From positions 287,713 to 351,712 of the forward strand of contig ML978157.1 of assembly GCA_010015745.1 (NCBI GenBank): a stretch of 64,000 nt of DNA, in the 5' to 3' direction. The position numbers and the translations under genes were made by a program. Source of the stretch: Setomelanomma holmii (Eukaryota > Ascomycota > Dothideomycetes > Pleosporales > Phaeosphaeriaceae). Below, piece after piece: positions 53,743 to 64,000 of the stretch; positions within the stretch are counted from its first letter, which is position 1, and the number at the start of each line of letters is the position of its first letter. Below the pieces are notes generated by a model, which ran no database searches, had not been told where the DNA came from, and worked only from the letters and a program-made list of their open reading frames with translations.

Positions 53743-56105
53743 GAGAACTTCGGCAGCCTATGTCATATTTGCCTCGTCTAGCGTCATCTTCGCCTGGCAT
53801 CACCTTACGTTGACAGCCTTCGACCTCATGAAACGGAGTTTAGGTATAGCGCATGTCACGTGCCTGCAGTATCTTCCGGTCTGGCCTGTCCTGGCAAGCT
53901 CGCCGATGGTTTTGACCCAGCGTTTCAACTCAGAGAACCACTTTGAGCGGATTTTCCTGGAGAGAGATCACCCTTTCATCAGCGCACCATCTGCGTCTTA
54001 AGGTCTGGAATGGGTTGTCCACGCCCAGCTAGAGGCATAGCAGTGCATGTCGTTAGGAGCAGTGGATACTACATGATAGGTGTATCCATACCGTCGAAGC
54101 GAAAGACTGTCGCCGTATCCTTTAAGAATCATAGCTATTGGACGGTGGAGCAGAAAGACATCTCTGCACTCCAGAGGAGCCGCAAAGGACAATCACTAGC
54201 CGGCTACGGTACCCTAGGTGCTTCTTGAACTAGTGTCGTAGGTCCAGTTGCGGATATGTCGATCAACCAGCCGTCACATTAGCAGTAGCCCGTTCTGATA
54301 AGTCAACACTAGCACCTTAGCCCGCAAGGATCTCCAAGCAACCTAAGGGCACATCGTCTCGCTCTTTCCGACACTATGATTATGCTGGTCGGCCCAGCAG
54401 GCTGTGCTTACTCACCCACTTGCAAGTCCGTATCTCGATTGCCTTCGCGAAGCATGGGAGGCAGCCAAAGCTTCTGTTGCAATTCAGGAACATGGTTGGT
54501 CAAGTTCGAACCGCATGGTCGCAACTCGGCACTTGATTCATTGCCCCTGAGTCTGAGTAAGTCCTCAGTCATGCCCGATTGTGGCGATTCAAAACGCACG
54601 CACAGGATAAGTAAGCGCACTAGCCACAACACCGACCACACGGTCCTCAATGCAACGGAGCAGACAAGCCGCACCACGCGACAAGCTGCATACACGACCA
54701 TCTCGTCTTCGATACGAACTTCATCGTGCTTCTGCGTGTCGCCCTTCGCTCGGTATGCGGCCCTACAACAAGGCCAAGGGCCACGATAGGTCATTGCTCA
54801 GGCTCGTCGCTATCGAAAATAGACCTACGCCATCCTAGAAGATGCTTGCAGGAGCTTCGTATTTGTGGTTCATCTACAGATGTTGGAATTGTTTCCTGGC
54901 TTCCATCAGCAATGGGATGGAGGCAACCACTTCCGAAGCACCTTAACCTTACGAATCTACGACCGATGCTACCAATTACTCAGCACTGTCTAGATGCACA
55001 TAGCGCACGCGACCTGCGGCGGGTTGTCGGACCTGGCGTGACCAAAGGTTACTGAGCTTATCAGCTATCGGGAAGATATTGCTAATGAACATGGAGCAAG
55101 TGTATACAATCTTGCAAGTAGTCATTACGTGGCGTCGTTGTATCCTGCTGTCTTGAAGCAACTTTTCGTAAAAGACATGGCTTGCATCGTTGCTGCATGC
55201 GTCTTATCAATGTCACACTACTTGTTGCGCCCAAGTGAATGTGCTTGCTGCCTTGACCAGACCAAAGAGCATTTATGCTCGTGATAGTACAATGATCAGA
55301 CAACTCATCAGCCATCATATCGCACCGCTTGAATCACTAAACGGTTGTTGGAAAAGCTGCATACATCATTTAGCAAGACGTCCTGTACACATACAACCAA
55401 GTTCAAAGTAGGAATCAATATTCCTTGCAACAACTCATGAGCTCCAGTCCTCTGGCTCCTTGTGTTGTGCACTTGTCATTATTTCCCCGTCTTTCGTCAC
55501 AACCATTCAATTTCCATGAATTATTACCAACCTCCAATCCAATCCACGACGGCCAAAACCAGCCAGCAAAACCCTAGACGTCCGTGTTACCAGTTCGCCA
55601 AGCAATATTGCACACTCCGGTTCGACAATGTCTGACTTCGCGCAAAGGGAAATAGAGTCTGACATGGTTGATCTCCGCGTGAATCGAACACGAGTCCTCT
55701 AAGATACGAGCGGGCCATCCCCGGTTCAGCCAAGGTGGCGGCGCTCTTACGATGCCTTGGTGCGCTACCACTGCGCTAGGAGATTGTTGGTGTGGTTTCA
55801 TGGCAATTTGGAGCATTGGGAGATGTATATGGACGTACGTGGTATAATCAGCGAGGGTACTTTTACCAGGCTCACTGTGCTCAACACTTGAAATCGCCTT
55901 GAAGACACTGCTTGCAAGCTGATGAACAGTTTCGAGGCAAGCTATGTGACGACCGCGCAGACTGTTCTGAGCCTATGAGTAGGGGTTTGAATATACTTCA
56001 ATCAAGTATAGCAGAAATCCCGCCTTTTGTATATACATTAACTCCGAAGCGCCATGCCTTACTTCTTCATCCAGTCATCCACCCCTCTACCTTTAGCCAG
56101 TACAT
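53743..56105. other. 2.4-kb intergenic region between YVH1 and the aconitase gene
   Basis: The genes at both ends converge. A degenerate tRNA lies at 55669-55785. Frames such as 54408-54794 (minus) have no domain and are judged non-coding. Confidence 0.45.
55669..55785 (-). tRNA. tRNA-like gene with a long intron, degenerate
   Basis: On the minus strand the acceptor AATCTCC/GGAGATC pairs at six of seven positions and the D-arm TAGCGCAGTGGTAGCGC is perfect. The T-arm CGTG-TTCGATT-CACG fits, with one mismatch at its base. A box and B box (GTTCGATTC) are good. The anticodon stem CCAAG/CTTAG has one C-A mismatch, position 33 is not T, and about 45 nt of intron must be assumed. The isotype cannot be assigned, and it may be inactive. 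Confidence 0.4.
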
Positions 56106-58967
56106 CTAATTAGTCAATTCACCCTCCCTCGTAATCTCCTCCTTCATCTCTCGTCCCTTCATGGCCAACAAGTTCAACGCGCTACCCGCAAGTACAAAGC
56201 CACACTGATCTTGACTAAGTGTATGCTTCGTCTTGACCACCGTCTCGCTTCCGTCCTTCTCCTTAATGACAAGCTCGACCTGGCCCTTTCCGCCGCTGCG
56301 GAGTACGTCCAGCAAGCCACGCGTGCTTACCTCGTCGCAAGCATCGAAGAGATCATAGTCGGATTCGTTGGCGAATGTGAGAGGCACGATGCCTTGCTTC
56401 TTGAGGTTCGTTTCGTGGATACGAGCGAATGATTTGGAAATGATGATGCGCCCGCCAAGATACCTGGGTTGGAGAGCAGCGTGTTCACGCGCTGAGCCCT
56501 CGCCGTAGTTGTGCTCAGCGACAACGAGCCACTGAATGCCTTGGTCCCTCCATTTCTTTGCTAGATCGGGGATGCCTGATGTTGAGCCGTCGACGTCATA
56601 TGCGACGTTGACTTCGTTTGTTGCTGCGTTGACGGCGCCAATGAGTGTGTTTTCAGAGATGTTGGGGAGATGGCCTTTGTACTTGAGCCATGGGCCAGCG
56701 GCTGAGATGGTATCGGTTGTGCATTGGCCTTTGACCTTGTACAAGACTCTCATGCCTTGAAGTTCGGCTTCTGGGAAAGCTGGGAATGGATCGAGTAGTG
56801 CTAAACGTGTCGATTGAGGATCAACGATGACATTGACGCTAGGATCAGGGACACCTGGTGTGGGCAGGAAATCGGGATTGCCTTCGGCGAAGCCAGCTGA
56901 TGGTAGATCTGATCCCTTCGGTGGAGCAAACTTGAACGGTGTTCCAGATGGCGTGGGAATGCTATCAATCATGGGATTGAAGGTGGTCTCGCCAGAGTAT
57001 GACATTGCGGTGATGAGTTCAGGGGAAGCGAGGAAGTTCATGGTCGCACGGTTGCCATCGTTCCGACCTGGAAAGTTGCGGTTGTATGATGTGAGAATCG
57101 CGTTCGATTCGCCCTTCTTGACACCATCTGTGCGTGTCCACTGTCCTGGTCAATAGTTAGCAATGAGACCAAGTAGAGATGAGAAAAACGCTACCTATGC
57201 AAGGCCTGCATGTTTGTTAGTTTTACGAACTTCTTCATGATAATGTTTCGATACGTACCCGCATGCGTTCGCCAGAACGGTACCACCAACCTCTGTGAAA
57301 GTCGATAAGGTATCATCCCGATCAAGAGTCGCCCTGATCTGCTCGCTACCTGGTGTGATAAAGAAGTCCGCCTTGGGCTTGAGACCAGCTGCTGACGCCT
57401 GCTTGACGATTTCTTCGGACCGTGTCATATCCTGGTACGAGCTGTTTGTGCAACTGCCGATGAGGCCAGCACCGAAAGTCCTTGGCCAATCCTTCTCTTC
57501 TACCAAGGACTTGAACTTAGACAAAGGTGTTGAAAGGTCAGGGGTGAAGGGTCCGTTGATGTGAGGCTCGAGTTCCGATAGGTTGATCTCGATAACTTGG
57601 TCGTAGACAGCTTCTGGATCTGGTCGTAGGAGGTTTTGTTGCATGGGGAGGTTGGCAATTTCCGAAGCTTGCTCAGCGATTGGTCCGCGGTGTGTTGTTT
57701 GAAGGTAGGGAACATGTGCAGGAGAGAAGGGGAATAATGAGGTCGTGGCTCCGACTTCTGCTCCCATGTCTGTGATTAAATCAGCACCGCTGTTCCCTAG
57801 AAGCTCTCGAAGAGATGTCACATACTGCAAATGGTGGCCATGCCTGTGCAGCTAAGCGTCTGAACGCCTGGTCCAAAGTACTCAATAATCGATCCAGTGC
57901 CTCCCTGTGATACATTAGCCTGAGGTATGTCGCAGCACAGAGGCACATCACATACGCGGACCGTAAGCTTTCCAGCAAGATGTAGAATGACATCCTTGGG
58001 TGACGCCCATCCACTGAGCTCGCCTGTGAGTTTTACACCGAGTATCTTGGGTGCCTTAAGCTCCCATGGTGCGTCCACAAGCGCATCAACCGCATCAGCA
58101 CCACCAACACCAATAACAATCGCTCCCAGTCCACCTGCGTTTGGCGAGTGGCTGTCCGTTCCCAGCATCATCAGTCCAGGGGCGCTGTAGTTCTCCAGAA
58201 CAGACTGATGTATAATGCCTGCGCCTGGTGGCCAGAACTCGATGCCGTATTTCTTCGCTGCAGATTCTAGAAAGTCGAAAACCTCCTTGTTGCCCTTGAT
58301 CGATTGTGGTAGATCCATGTCCGCGCCTTTTTCGCCTACAATCATGTCTGAAATACCTTGTCAGCATATTCCTGCCAAGCTTGCACGTAAGACGTTACAT
58401 ACGATCGCAGTGTATGCTCGCCGGCACCGCCGTACTCGGCAGCCCACAACTCATAAACTGCAACAGCGCCATCTGCGCACTCGCATCCTGCATCGCCACA
58501 CGATCAGGCTTGAGCTTGAGATTCGCCTGTCCCCTGATATCCTTGCCATTATTCGTGTTCGATAGCAGCGACTCTTCCGGATTCTCAAGATGCGAGTACA
58601 GGATCTTTTCCGCGAGCGTCAATTGGCGTGAAGAGCCGAGGACTCGTCGAACTTCCTTGAGGCGCGCGAGGAGCTTTGGGTATGGTGGGGTGCGCGAGGC
58701 GAGGTCCATGTTGCGGGCGGAGGGGATTGAGTGAGAGGTCGCGAGACATCTTCGGGTCGATCTTGGTGTTGTGCAGAGGGAGGATGAGAGGTGTGGCTGG
58801 TCTCGTCAGCTTTACATGTCTTTTCTGGTGTTGTATTTACGAATGCGACATATGTCTGCATGGTGGGTGCCAGTGACATGCCAGCCCACTTGAAGGCCCC
58901 TTGGAGCTCAGAAGGTACTCACCTTGCAATTGGCCGCCTGGCCAGCTCGTAGGACTTGCGACCGCAT
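56106..58967 (-). CDS. ACO2: Mitochondrial aconitase, Aco2/homocitrate-dehydratase type
   Basis: Exons on the minus strand are 58967-58923, 58796-58403, 58347-57956, 57904-57826, 57769-57259, 57205-57195 and 57145-56106, giving 823 aa. The first 45 residues form a basic presequence ('RSQVLRAG', 'TTPRSTRRCLATSHSIPSARN'). The aconitase core shows 'KPDRVAMQDASAQMALLQF', 'IHCDHMI', 'GTDSHSPNAGGLGAIVIGVGGADAVDA', 'GTGSIIEYFGPGV', 'MGAEVGATTSLFP' and 'IGSCTNSSYQDMTRS'. The cluster pair is 'ANACGPCIGQW', and 'FNP-MID' and 'EHNYGEGSAREHAA' follow. The three Fe-S cysteines are present. The 11-nt exon 57195-57205 encodes P-C-I of CGPCIG. The 'KGADMDLPQSIKGNKEVFDFL' stretch and 'NLPMQQNLLRPDPEAVYDQ' favour the Aco2 paralogue, which in yeast dehydrates homocitrate for lysine synthesis; that role is inferred. 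Confidence 0.94.
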
Positions 58968-59389
58968 CTTTGAAGCTTGTCTGTTGGTTTGACGCGTTGC
59001 AAAGAAGTCAAGAGGCGTTCACACAAAAAGTTCCGAAGCGAGATCGGCCGCACGCGACTGTGTTACCGAGCCGAAGCCCCTGCAGGGTTTCTCCAGACCC
59101 CGCCACTGTCCAAACCCCCACGAGCTGGAAGTCAGCACCCCATTTGACACCACTACGATCACTTTTCAGAAGGCCTCGAAGTTCTGTTGTTGTCGCAATT
59201 GTGTCCTATTTTGGCTGACCAAGAGCAGATTCATGGTCCGAAATACACAGCGGTGACGCCAAGAGCCATGATTTGCATCTATGTCTCGAACTTTGTATCG
59301 TCAAAACCTGCTAAGGATCGATAGGCTCATGGTTTCACAAAGAAGACAGTTTAGCTCAACATAAATCGAACCCATTCAATCATCCCATG
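58968..59389. other. Intergenic
   Basis: These 422 bp lie upstream of the aconitase gene and downstream of the HET pseudogene. No gene is seen. Confidence 0.4.
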
Positions 59390-60631
59390 CTACAGGGCGG
59401 CCATTGATGCATCCCTCATCGCCTTCAAGGACCCGCAGGTACTTCCATCGCATTGCGGCCCTGATGCGACTTCAACAGATTGTAGTGCCTGGAAACAGAC
59501 ATCTGGTCGACATGCGTTTTCGGATAGGGCCTGTATGTGCTTGTGCAGCCGGGCCACATTCAAGCATTCAGCAGGTGTGCGTTTCAACCTATGCGAACTG
59601 CCGGCCCCACTTCCGGTCTGATGGAATCGAATTGCTTGTGAAACACTTGCGAGTTGACTCTGGAGGGCCTGTTTTGTACTTTGTTTCCGGTCTTCTACCA
59701 TGGCTTGTACTGCAATACAGTATACAGCGCAAGCAGATTGAGTGTAGTCAACCACGATTTGTGTACCAGCACCTGAGCCCACTAAGCCGAGCACTGCGTA
59801 GACTTTATCTCGAGGATCGCTTGCAGTGGCCGCCTCCGACAGATTGAGGACGCGTTCTAGATCCAACCCATCTTGGGACCAAATAGCGAGTCGTAGAACG
59901 TTGTTTGCCTTGCTACGAAGACGCACGACATGACTTTCGGTTGGTGGAGGCCAATTGAGAAGACCAGTTTCGAGGTATATGAACTTAGCGAAGACCAGCC
60001 ATTCAAGGCATGAATCACCACACATGAGGATGAGGTCTATGGCAACTACGACTTCTTGTATAATCCAGATGCGAGACCAGTATGGTCGTCTCAAAAGGTC
60101 GTCAAGGGAATCTGCCAACTCGGGGTCTGTGAATAATGCGCACTTGTCCGTCAGCGCGTCTGGTGAAGTCCTATCGTGATTGTGATTTTCGATGTAGAAG
60201 AACAGTCTATCGACCGGCCCATGTGGCAGACCGAGCCATGCCATGCCCTGATCTGCTTCGCTGTATATAGCTCTCATCTGAGACACTTGATGGGACCTCT
60301 CACTACTGTCATCCTGGTTGATGCTGAGAGCGTCGATCTAGAGGTTAATGCTCGGTTGTCCTCGACGCAGGTATAGGAGTGCCTCATGCAAATTCCCAGT
60401 GACTAAAAATAGATGACCGTTGACTTGAAGCTGTAATTTGGAGGTCTGATTGCCCCACACATATGACAAGGCTGTGTACTTCGGGCATAGCTTACTTCCT
60501 CTCTCGTACTCCTTGATTTCGCAGTATATCTCTTTTGTATCGTATAATGCCTCCACAAATCGGAGGAGCCGAATGGAACGCGGGCTTTGAAGAGTTTCAT
60601 ATTGGAAGTTACTCGATGGGTTGGACTTCGC
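59390..60631 (-). pseudogene. HET-domain (heterokaryon incompatibility) gene with an internal stop
   Basis: The open frame begins at 60631 without an ATG and soon reads 'FQYETLQSPRSIRLLRFVEALYDTKEIYCEI', 'YTALSYVWGN' and 'VTGNLHEALLYLRRG', the HET opening motifs. At 60338-60340 the expected Trp of 'LWIDALSINQDD' is TAG. Conserved sequence continues past it without a break in frame: 'SINQDDSSERSHQVSQMRAIYSEADQGMAWLG', 'DLLRRPYWSRIWIIQEVVVAIDLILMCG' and 'SDPRDKVYAVLGLV', to a stop at 59390. HET proteins trigger death when unlike hyphae fuse. The start is missing or lies in an unseen exon, since a stop lies just upstream at 60632. The C-terminus is short (about 413 codons in all). The gene is probably inactive. 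Confidence 0.75.
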
Positions 60632-61560
60632 TTACAATCCGTCATACCTAGTTTGAGGCGCGGGACAAGTTCCGAGTCACGACCTTGACCGACAGAAGGA
60701 TTCTTGTATGTGATCAGATGGGGTTTGGTGAGGAGTGCAGTGTGATGGTGTCTTCAGAGGTTGAGGCGGCGGGGCAACGCCTACCTAGGAAAGAACACCA
60801 ACATCTCGTAAGTGTGGCTGACAGATGTAGCTTCCATCGTAGCATCAAGGTCCAGGGCGCTACAGTCGGATTTGTTAATGAATTAGCGCTACTACCTTGA
60901 TCACAGCACAGTGAATGGAGATTTTGACATATCAATAATAACCCGTTTTGTCTGAAGACGGCACGTTTGTGCAATCGCCTGTTCTAAGAAGTTCTTGCCT
61001 GTCAGTACCATGAAAGCGCACATAAGCTATGTTCTTGTTTTTGTTTTTCAGTCGATTAGCAGGAACCATGCTCACTTCACCGCTGTCGGACCGAGTTCCA
61101 CAATCGATTCGGATCCTTCATGCCTCGCAGGTTTGCACATACCCGTCACATATCGCTTAAGCACGTCCCTAAGTATTCGATACTTCCTCAATTTGACTCT
61201 TTGTTTGAGCATGTGACATTCCAACCTATTCGCAATCAAGCTAAGCCTTCCGCACTATACACTTGATGGAAAGTATATGATGTCGCCAGAACAGGACAGC
61301 AAAACCATGCAGCCAGATCTCGCCAGATGTCCGGAACGTAGCGAACAAGCAGCGCAGTGTTAAAGCAGCAAGCACAATGAAAGCGTCGGAGACATACCGA
61401 CTGATGGGAACTTGAGCCAGTTCTGTGGTGCAAGAACGGCTGAGTTAACATCTGAAGAAGGTGTTACACAGTCCGATACGCTAACGAACTAGCGAGCCGT
61501 TTCAACGCACCTTCCCTCCCCAGATCTGCCCCATCAACCAACCACACCACACCACCGAGC
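60632..61560. other. Intergenic upstream of HET pseudogene and DUF647 gene
   Basis: These 929 bp could hold an original 5' exon of the HET gene and the promoter of the DUF647 gene. No frame is convincing. Confidence 0.4.
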
Positions 61561-63819
61561 ATGTCGAGATACGAGATCGTCGAGCGGGACGAGGCGGGGA
61601 CTACCACCAAGACGTATGTTATCTCGGGTGCGAGCAGGGTTGATGTCATCGTACGTTTGCATTCATTCTGATGATCGAGGGTGTGTTTGGGATGGGATGT
61701 ATGCGCGTTGCTTGTATGGCTGGAGCAACATGATGAAGATGAAGCAAGAATATTGGGCGACCACTGACTCCGGAGTAGACGCCAAAAGAGACAAAAAACT
61801 ATGCTCAACAAGTCCTCGACGTCTTTCTTCCGGCTGGATATCCGCAAAGCGTCACGGACGATTACATCCAGTATGGAATCAATGCTCGCGAAGGGAAGGC
61901 ACAAGCTAACGTGGCACCCTCCAAGATACCAGATCTATGTACGCCAAGCCTCTCCTCTATCGATCACACACACTTGACCCAGACTAATTTGTCAAGGACT
62001 CACTCCAGGCATTCTCCTCCTCGATAGCAGGCATGCTGTCTTCCCGCGCCGTGCTTGAAGGTAGGTTCGTCCCGCAAGTCTAGACCTTGTTACTCCATCT
62101 ACCATTTTCCATTTGTTTCATCTCGACGATACACCCTATCAGGTCACGGATCACCCCGCGACCCAGATTCCAGGTCCCTCTCCGCACTCTCGATGCACGA
62201 AGTATATTGCACTTGCATGCCCCTAGCTCAGTGATGTACTCTACCAGTATTCGTCCCGCTCTTACCTGTGAAGCGAGTCTTGGGACATAACACGCCGGAA
62301 CGCCACAACCTCACCAGGAGCTATGCTAATGCGCATCTCAGGTGTTGGCGTGGGAGACGCAAGCGCCTCACCCACAGCCGCATTGCTTCTGTCCGTGTTG
62401 CAAGAGTCTATGGGTCGCATCGCGACCATTCTCTTCGCACACAGACTCGGCACAGCACTTGAACCAGAGTGCAAGATGTACCGACTAGCCGCCGACATCT
62501 TCAACGACACCGCCATGATACTCGATTGCCTGTCTCCCGCTTTCCCGAAACCATTTCGCGTACTGGTGCTCAGCTTCTCGAGCGTCCTACGCTCGCTATG
62601 CGGCGTGTGTGCCGGCAGCGCCAAAGCGAGTCTGAGCGCGCACTTTGCGAGAAAAGGAAATTTGGGAGAATTAAATGCTGTGAGTGATACTCGGCACGTT
62701 CCGGCGTGATGTTTGTGGTTGTGTTTCTTGTTGAATATGAAGACGTGGGGTGCGGCTGCTTTGGGTTGAAGAGGTCGATATTGCATTGCTGGGGTTGTGG
62801 ATGTGACGCAACACGTGCGGAACTTCTTCCATATGAACACTGTGCTGATTTGATTCGCAGAAAGATTCGAGCCAAGAAACTGTCATATCGCTGCTGGGAA
62901 TGCTGGTAAGTGTGCTTTTACTCTCCTTGCCTGTAAGCCTCGGGAATGAGGCATAGATGGTCTCCAGTCCAACAACGTGGCTCGTGCTCCTCCTCTACGA
63001 AAGTGGTCGTTGGATATTGAGCACAATGTCAGACCAGTCGCAATTATTCCGTCGATCTCGTAGGTGGAACTCGACCGATCCAGTCACTTACAAGCAATAT
63101 AGGCAGGTAGTGTTGTTGTTTCGTGGGTGTCAACACCGATCACGACTTGGTCGGTTCTCATCGCATTGCTGTCAATACACCTGGCAACAAACTATGCGGC
63201 AGTACGAGCAGTTAGCATGCGCTGCCTTAACCGACAACGGGCGAATATCGTTTTCAGCAATATGCTGCGGCACGGATCAGTCCTGACTCCAACAGACGTC
63301 TCCCAGCGCGAACGCGTCTTCGAAAAAGATGGCGTGCTTCGTTGGGCTGATGAAAGTCTTGTAGGGTGCTGCAGGATAGGTGTATCTTTGGACCTGCTCT
63401 TGAGTCGTATTGGACAGCAGCACAAGCGGACGAGCTCGATAGACCTGCATGCCATTGCATTTCCGGAGTTAATGGACATATTCGTAGGCGAGGCTTACAT
63501 TCTGTGGATCACGGACGTCGATTATGAAGCCTTGATAGTGCTCAAGGAGGGATGCACTCCGATTGATCAGCTCAGAGCGTGGGCGCATGCATTGCTGCTC
63601 GCCTCAAGGATGCGAGGGCCTCAGTGTAAGCCGGAGGATGACGATGCATCGTCAGTGGCAACGCGGCTGGCTGAGACGAGACGGACTCTGGAAGAAACAA
63701 GAGCGCTGTTCGCAAAGTATACTGAGGCACTGAAGCAGAAAGGGTGGGACCTGAACATAGCTGCGCTGGAGACTCGTGCTGGAGTGCGAGCTCACATCGA
63801 CACGAAGAAGGAGAATTGA
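61561..63819 (+). CDS. DUF647 / RUS1-family membrane protein
   Basis: Exons are 61561-61650, 61779-61870, 61926-61938, 61997-62060, 62342-62679, 62861-62905, 62957-63002 and 63107-63819, giving 466 aa with all phases in agreement. Family landmarks are 'VFLPAGYPQSVTDDYIQYQIYDSLQAFSSSIAGMLSSRAVLEG', 'GVGDASASPTAALLLSVLQESMGRIATILFAHRLG', 'YRLAADIFNDTAMILDCLSP', 'SLSAHFARKGNLGELNAKDSSQETVISLLGML' and 'IHLATNYAAVRAVSMRCLNRQRANIVF'. Plant RUS1 proteins act in UV-B sensing and vitamin B6-related growth; the role in fungi is not known. Several hydrophobic helices are present. One exon is only 13 nt, and intron 4 (281 nt) and intron 5 (181 nt) are long. Exon 7 resembles part of exon 8, so its use is less certain. 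Confidence 0.87.
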
Positions 63820-64000
63820 CCTACCGTGGCCTGGCCATCAAGAACCGCAGTGATTAGTGCTCTTACATGCGCCATCGTCAACTCAGAGCCTAGCCGCCAC
63901 GATCTCCACGATTTTGTCGACAGCGTTTCGATCGTGGAGCAACCACCAGCATGTAGGCCAAAGTCCCAGGTTGAGTCATCACAACCTTGTTTGATCCGCA
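63820..64000. other. 3' flank, window end
   Basis: These 181 bp follow the DUF647 stop. Nothing further is seen before the window ends. Confidence 0.4.

Noticed and set aside
54408..54794. 128-aa minus-strand frame between YVH1 and the aconitase gene
   Set aside because: No domain, and opposite-strand frames are equally open.
1..64000. CRISPR arrays, phage-like or bacterial operon structure
   Set aside because: Introns, tRNA introns and gene content show a fungal nuclear sequence; no spaced direct-repeat array is present.

Overview
This window is a chromosomal segment of a filamentous ascomycete (Pezizomycotina). Dothideomycetes fits best, but that rank is inference. The evidence is many short GT-AG introns (about 45-60 nt), a Zn2Cys6 regulator, a HET-domain gene, tRNA genes with introns, and a gene set typical of moulds. 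All multi-exon models below were spliced by eye from the sequence. Each keeps one open frame across every junction, unless marked as broken.

Layout. 0.1-13 kb: AXL2-like membrane protein, GNAT acetyltransferase, RecQ helicase, UBA/UBX protein, VAP/Scs2 ER anchor, asparagine synthetase and a vacuolar PQ-loop transporter. 13-18 kb: two neighbouring secretory proteins (a Ser/Thr/Pro-rich single-pass protein and an Asn/Gly-rich secreted protein) and a mitochondrial Holliday-junction resolvase. 18-24 kb: an accessory island with a Zn2Cys6 regulator, a frame-broken sugar-type MFS transporter, and a divergent TIM-barrel amidohydrolase. The shared transporter/hydrolase promoter holds a 19-bp inverted repeat whose arms each contain CGG-N7-CCG, the type of site Zn2Cys6 proteins bind. 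24-41.8 kb: tRNA-Arg(UCU) and housekeeping genes (uncharacterised Ser/Arg-rich protein, dihydrofolate/folylpolyglutamate synthase with a long tail, ribosomal L31, CHY/RING E3 ligase, AFG1 ATPase, TRAPP subunit Tca17-like, complex I PSST, TatD nuclease, Vfa1). 41.8-47.3 kb: a 5.5-kb gene-poor stretch with a tRNA-Met relic. 47.3-64 kb: a C2H2 transcription factor with a 2.7-kb upstream region, Yvh1 phosphatase, a degenerate tRNA, a mitochondrial aconitase of Aco2 type, a HET-domain pseudogene and a DUF647/RUS1-family protein.

How it fits together. Several products act in mitochondria (aconitase, PSST, AFG1, resolvase) or in endomembrane traffic (Scs2, Tca17, Vfa1, PQ-loop), but they look like ordinary scattered housekeeping genes rather than a cluster. 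The one locus that looks like a co-regulated module is 18-24 kb: regulator, transporter, hydrolase and a symmetrical candidate operator. It resembles a small catabolic cluster, perhaps for a sugar-acid lactone or a quinate-like compound, whose transporter seems to be decaying. I saw no CRISPR array, intact transposon or large biosynthetic cluster.
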